A DNA stretch of 64,000 nt from Atopobium sp. oral taxon 199 str. F0494 (GTDB lineage Bacteria; Actinomycetota; Coriobacteriia; Coriobacteriales; Atopobiaceae), in contig NZ_KE150486.1 in NCBI RefSeq assembly GCF_000411555.1, positions 620,001 through 684,000 of the forward strand, written 5' to 3'. A model generated the notes under the pieces. It saw only the letters and a program-made list of their open reading frames with translations. It made no database searches and was not told the origin of the DNA. This document shows positions 60,262 to 64,000 of the stretch, piece by piece (position 1 is the first letter of the stretch; each line of letters opens with the position of its first letter). A program made the translations under genes and the position numbers.

Positions 60262-62610
60262 CTAGAGATTCAGCGCGTCTTTCTTGTCGGCAATGTACAG
60301 ATAGGAAAAGATTGCCGCAAGCGCGCTGATTGTTGTCAGCCCCAAAATAGTACGCATGGGTAGTGATGACGTCTGGGTATCGGCGTTAGCGGACGTCTCA
60401 GAGGATGAGGCTGCCTTTTGGGGCGCCTCAACGGTGCTTTTCTGACTTTTTTCAGTCTGTTTCGAAAGAGCATCTATAGTAGTTTTTACAGTACTTTGCG
60501 TCTGTATGCCACTTGTACTGTCACTCTGACGAGCATTGACACGCTTTTCCGTTTGATGCTCATCTACCGCATCAGGTACATCTTTGCGGTCAGACGGCTT
60601 CGGCGGGTCTGCGGGATCCGGTTTGTTTGTATCATCGGAAGTTCCCTTACGCGCAACAAGGGCAAACAGCACTCCGGAGTCATTGGTATAGTACAGATTT
60701 CCCGCCGCGTCACAGATGACCGATGATGAACTGCCCTTCTGATACTGCTTCTCAGGCGTATAAATCTGCACTGCACCTGCAGAATCACCAAGCTTATATC
60801 TCCAGACACCACCGGTTCCGTCGGTGCTCGTGAAATATACATATGTACCGCTATCCTGCTTCGAAACGAGAGGGGCGCTCTGCACTCTGCCTTCTCCCGC
60901 ATAGACGGTATGCTCTATCGTTAGCGTTTCAAGATTGATAACAGACAGACATGCGCGCGCTTCTCCGCTCGATGTATCTGTTCCGCCTACAAAAACCCTG
61001 TTGCCACTAATTGTAGGCGTTGAGAAAGATTCCTGAGCAAAGGAAACCTCTCCTGTTTTGTTCAAGACATCCCCGCACTTTGAGAATACATGCAGCACGC
61101 CGTCTTTGGTAACGGCAACATAGGTACCATCTCCGATTGAAGCATCAACCGTATGCGGCAGAGGAATGATTCCTGTTCTAACCGGCGCACCAAGCGCAAG
61201 TTCCGCTTTGACGAGCCCGGTTGCGCTGTCAAAAAGAGTTACGTTTCCAGACTCATCACCAACCATGAGCCTATTACCGGCAGCCACGGCGCCAGACCAG
61301 TAATATCCCGTCGGCTGATGCGGGCCGTACGCTTTACGCACGAGCCACGAAATTCCGCCATCGGTAAGACTCACGCACACGAGTATGCCTGAAGTACTCT
61401 CACTCAACATCTTTGTAAAGCCCGCAATAACGAAAGAGCCGTCAGAAGAAACGGTCAGCGATGAGAGCGTTTGATACGTAGCGACATATTCCAGCAGCAT
61501 CTGAGAGCGCCAGACGCAATCAAGCTCTGTCAACGTGAAGGCTGAAAGACGACCGTCCTCAGTTGGAACAATCATCATGCCTTGAGCAACAATGGGACGG
61601 GACGTCCTTGAGATACTGCCTCCTAAAACTACCTTTTTGAGAATGTCACCCGTTGTCGCGTCCACCTTATACAGCATGTTTCCACGCGCGAAATACAGCG
61701 CGTTACCTACAATAACTTGATCAGATACGGCAAAGGGCATCTCGCCGTTCATCTGCGGCGCAATAGTCCAGCGAACATCAACGGCGCCGGTAGGAGTAAG
61801 GGCGTCTACCGCGGCGGAGTTCTTTCCATTGGGATAGCCGCCCCAGTCGGGCTTCACTTCCGGATGAGAAGCCTGTGGCTTAAGGATAAGTTCCTGTTCT
61901 TCAGTGGGAACTGCGGCTCCTGCAATACCGTAGCGCCATTCAAGAGTGGCATTGGCATCAAGAGATGTTTTGTCGACAGTTTTTTGAGACACCTCACGCC
62001 CGTTGACAAAGAGTCTCCACTCTATTGTTGTCTGAGTCGTTGCATCTTCTTGAGCAGAAAGAGTCAGATTCTCAAAAGGCGATGTGACGCTGACCAGCTT
62101 GCCGTCAGTCATGGTATACGTAAGATTGTGGCTTTTGAGGTAGCGTTCGGTTACCTCAGCAACCGAAGTCCCCTTTTGTATCTCAAGAGACTCATCGGAA
62201 GCCCAATATTGCGTCGTACCTTCTTTGTTCTGTCCAACAATCTTGATAGTCACTTGAATGGTAGCTGTATTGTTTGACGTCATAGAGCCTTTAGCGGCTG
62301 CATCCAGCGATGATGTATCCGTTGTGTCCGCAGTTTTTTCAGATGGAGTCTGCTCAGCGTCTTTCTGAGAAGACGTGGGATTGTCGGGAGTTTCCTTTGG
62401 CGAGAGCGCGCTTTTCTCGGCAGAAAAATTATTGCCGGTATCTGAGGACGTTCTTTCATCATGCGTGCTTTTAGTCGCTGATTCAGTTGCTGATTCGTCA
62501 ACGTACGCAGAAGCGTCTGTCTGGCTAGAAGTCGCTGCATATGCAGACAAAGGCATCAGTGACAGAGCTACTACGAAGGACAAAAGGGTTGCTATGACCC
62601 TTTTTCTCAT
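60262..62610 (-). CDS. Surface protein with DUF4430-like domain and PQQ-type beta-propeller
   Basis: It is probably exported and anchored in the membrane or wall. A signal peptide (VIATLLSFVVALSLMPLSAYA) is followed by a Ser/Thr/Glu-rich stretch to about residue 115, a DUF4430/transcobalamin-like domain (EGTTQYWASDESLEIQKGTS, WRLFVNGREVSQ), then repeated blades of a PQQ-like propeller (LYFARGNMLYKVDATTGDIL, VTLFDSATGLVKAELALGAP). The C-terminus has a low-complexity Lys/Ser/Thr region and one membrane helix (ILGLTTISALAAIFSYLYIA). 782 residues from the ATG with GGGAGG upstream. It follows lgt by one base. Confidence 0.78.
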   Translation of the reverse strand: MRKRVIATLLSFVVALSLMPLSAYAATSSQTDASAYVDESATESATKSTHDERTSSDTGNNFSAEKSALSPKETPDNPTSSQKDAEQTPSEKTADTTDTSSLDAAAKGSMTSNNTATIQVTIKIVGQNKEGTTQYWASDESLEIQKGTSVAEVTERYLKSHNLTYTMTDGKLVSVTSPFENLTLSAQEDATTQTTIEWRLFVNGREVSQKTVDKTSLDANATLEWRYGIAGAAVPTEEQELILKPQASHPEVKPDWGGYPNGKNSAAVDALTPTGAVDVRWTIAPQMNGEMPFAVSDQVIVGNALYFARGNMLYKVDATTGDILKKVVLGGSISRTSRPIVAQGMMIVPTEDGRLSAFTLTELDCVWRSQMLLEYVATYQTLSSLTVSSDGSFVIAGFTKMLSESTSGILVCVSLTDGGISWLVRKAYGPHQPTGYYWSGAVAAGNRLMVGDESGNVTLFDSATGLVKAELALGAPVRTGIIPLPHTVDASIGDGTYVAVTKDGVLHVFSKCGDVLNKTGEVSFAQESFSTPTISGNRVFVGGTDTSSGEARACLSVINLETLTIEHTVYAGEGRVQSAPLVSKQDSGTYVYFTSTDGTGGVWRYKLGDSAGAVQIYTPEKQYQKGSSSSVICDAAGNLYYTNDSGVLFALVARKGTSDDTNKPDPADPPKPSDRKDVPDAVDEHQTEKRVNARQSDSTSGIQTQSTVKTTIDALSKQTEKSQKSTVEAPQKAASSSETSANADTQTSSLPMRTILGLTTISALAAIFSYLYIADKKDALNL

Positions 62611-62611
62611 A

Positions 62612-63424
62612 TTAACGAATCCTCCCAACCTGAGGCCGATGAGCCTTATGAGCAAACACTAGAATTCCAATACCCAAAATTACCAGCGGCATGCTGAGAA
62701 GTTGCCCCATAGTGATAAAACCACCAAAAAGATATCCAAGCTGCTCATCCGGAACGCGAACAAACTCGATAACAAAACGGAAGATGCCGTAAAGCAGCAA
62801 GAACACACCAATGAACGTGCCCTGAGGACGAGGCGGATTTTTCCGGGAAAGCGCGTAAAGTACTGCAAACAGTACTAAACCCTCGAGAATAGCCTCATAG
62901 ATCTGGGAGGGATGACGGTAAACCGCTCCACCCGTTTCAAACATGACTCCCCACGGAAGATCCGTTGGCTTACCCCACAACTCTCCATTGACAAAGTTTG
63001 CACAGCGGCCGAAGAAGAGACCCAACGGAGCGCCGATAGCCGCTAGATCAGCAATGGTGGGAATCGAAAAATGCAAGAAATGACAGGCAAGCGAACCGCC
63101 AACAATGGCGCCGACAAGCCCTCCATGAAAGCTCATGCCAGCACGCGCGAAAATATCAAGTGGATGCTCGAGATAGTACCCAGCTCCATAAAAAATGACA
63201 TAGAACAGGCGTGCTCCGATAATAACCCCGAATGCAATCCCTAAGAGGATATTAAGGGTATCGTCCACCGTTATAGTAAGATTCCAGCGGCGCGCAGTGC
63301 GATACAGTATGAGACCCGCCAAGGTAAAACCAGCAAGATAGGCAAGGCCGTACCAGCGGACGGAGAGCGCTCCAATCGAAAAAGCAACAGGACTTAAGGA
63401 TTTGTAGAGTTCGTCAAGATACAC
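62612..63424 (-). CDS. lgt: Prolipoprotein diacylglyceryl transferase
   Basis: Lgt adds diacylglycerol to the lipobox Cys of prolipoproteins, such as the Cys lipoproteins in this window. The family signature is FHGGLVGAIVGG and GRCANFVNGELWG, with the essential His and Arg. About seven hydrophobic segments. 270 residues. It opens with a GTG at 63422-63424 that directly follows GGCGAGAAGAAC, a copy of the repeated 14-mer rather than a classical ribosome site. Confidence 0.95.
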   Translation of the reverse strand: MYLDELYKSLSPVAFSIGALSVRWYGLAYLAGFTLAGLILYRTARRWNLTITVDDTLNILLGIAFGVIIGARLFYVIFYGAGYYLEHPLDIFARAGMSFHGGLVGAIVGGSLACHFLHFSIPTIADLAAIGAPLGLFFGRCANFVNGELWGKPTDLPWGVMFETGGAVYRHPSQIYEAILEGLVLFAVLYALSRKNPPRPQGTFIGVFLLLYGIFRFVIEFVRVPDEQLGYLFGGFITMGQLLSMPLVILGIGILVFAHKAHRPQVGRIR

Positions 63425-63436
63425 GTTCTTCTCGCC
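63423..63436 (+). repeat. Exact copy 4 of ACGTTCTTCTCGCC, across the lgt start
   Basis: The copy spans the start codon and upstream bases of lgt, so it is not constrained as coding sequence. Confidence 0.8.
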
Positions 63437-63438
63437 AC

Positions 63439-63996
63439 CTAATCCTGAAGGATGTGCGAGGGGGTAGCTCCACGCTGTCCTTGATAATGGCTCCCAAGAT
63501 TTTTGGAGCCGTAGGGTCGCTCAACAGGCGAACTCATGCGCTCAAAAGAAAGCTGACCCACACGCATGCCGGGATGCAAGATGATTGGAAGGTTTGCGAC
63601 GTTGGAAAGCTCAAGGGTCAGCTCACCGTCCCAGCCGGGATCGACGTAGCCTGCTGTCGAGTGAATCATGAGCCCCAGGCGGCCCAGCGTCGATTTGCCT
63701 TCAAGTTTGCCCAGGATATCATCGGGAATAGCGATGCGCTCAAGCGTAGTGCCTAAGGCAAACTGGCCTGGATGCAGGACAAACACGTCGCCCTCAGGTA
63801 CATCGATAGATTCCGTAAGGCCTTCCTGCGAGGTCAAAGGATCAATGAACGCGTGGGTGGAATTTCGAAAGATTCTAAAGTTTGAACCGAGACGCACATC
63901 GACAGAAGCAGGCTGGATATTTTGTTCAAGCAGCGGCTCAATAATAATGCGACCAGCTGAAAGTTCACTCTTAATATCATAATCTGAGAGGACCAA
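63439..63996 (-). CDS. dcd: dCTP deaminase, possibly dUMP-forming
   Basis: It deaminates dCTP, and in the actinobacterial type can go on to dUMP. Family signatures are VLSDYDIKSELSAGRIIIEP, IQPASVDVRLGSNFRIF, LEGKSTLGRLGLMIHSTAG and YVDPGWDGELTLELSNVANL with the catalytic Glu. The end GSHYQGQRGATPS is typical. 185 residues. The TTG at 63994-63996 is at the window edge, so an upstream start cannot be excluded. It lies 14 bases before lgt. Confidence 0.9.
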   Translation of the reverse strand: MVLSDYDIKSELSAGRIIIEPLLEQNIQPASVDVRLGSNFRIFRNSTHAFIDPLTSQEGLTESIDVPEGDVFVLHPGQFALGTTLERIAIPDDILGKLEGKSTLGRLGLMIHSTAGYVDPGWDGELTLELSNVANLPIILHPGMRVGQLSFERMSSPVERPYGSKNLGSHYQGQRGATPSHILQD

Positions 63997-64000
63997 AGCG

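Noticed and set aside
1-64000. CRISPR arrays, insertion sequences and rRNA genes
   Set aside because: No regular spaced repeats, transposase motifs or rRNA segments were seen. XerD is the only recombinase and is a housekeeping one.

Overview
The window looks like a chromosomal segment of a Coriobacteriia actinobacterium, most likely an oral Atopobiaceae (Atopobium/Lancefieldella-like) organism. The reasons are a base composition near 50% GC, the housekeeping order alaS-ruvX-mltG-yqeG-aroK-aroB-pepP together with efp-asp23-nusB-xseB-tlyA-nadK-recN, a mannose-type PTS with a DUF956 protein, many peptide-use genes and Tat-type lipoproteins. The genus is inference. Almost every gene lies on the minus strand; only an oligopeptide-binding lipoprotein (6341-7945) and a small acidic protein (59753-60214) are on the plus strand.

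Layout, left to right. 1-2721: partial coaE coupled to a nitrate/sulfonate-type ABC importer. 2845-12194: a peptide-use block (M42 and PepT peptidases, a C26 amidohydrolase, an Opp importer with fused OppD/OppF ATPases, and OppA tail-to-tail with it). 12603-20498: xerD, pyrG, recN, nadK, tlyA, xseB, nusB, asp23, efp. 20670-23983: mannose PTS, lying between efp and pepP. 24024-31847: pepP, an AroB-like gene that has lost its catalytic residues, aroK, yqeG, mltG, ruvX, alaS. 31864-37911: AI-2E family exporter, a SigB/SigF-type sigma factor with a degenerate RsbW-like partner and a DUF948 protein, rarA, dgt. 38015-43647: SGNH hydrolase, KdgT-type permease, and a polar amino-acid ABC importer preceded by a cysteine-rich leader peptide with an attenuator-like hairpin. 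43668-49400: a DNA glycosylase, two hydrolases, and a csoR-copA copper operon whose promoter spacer is itself the CsoR-like operator. 49405-52844: a VWA cell-wall protein, tRNA-Thr(CGT), and a frameshifted fusion of a thiouracil-desulfurase-like domain with purine nucleoside phosphorylase. 52845-64000: a PrsA/SurA-like membrane protein, a HEAT protein with a histone-H1-like tail beside a NYN/OST-HTH protein, a dehydrogenase with a His/Cys metal-binding tail, degV, hpf, comF, a PQQ-propeller surface protein, lgt and dcd.

The most unusual signal cuts across all genes. The 14-mer ACGTTCTTCTCGCC occurs four times exactly, and its 10-bp core GTTCTTCTCG occurs at least twelve times, in both orientations, in several reading frames and once across a start codon. 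Roughly 0.1 core copies are expected in 64 kb by chance. That resembles a DNA-uptake, Chi-like or other genome-wide DNA signal. The second notable result is the AroB homologue, which keeps the fold, length and operon position but has none of the zinc ligands or the NAD-binding glycine motif.

All calls were made by reading the sequence. No searches were run, so family names rest on motif recognition, and chance expectations are simple mononucleotide estimates.
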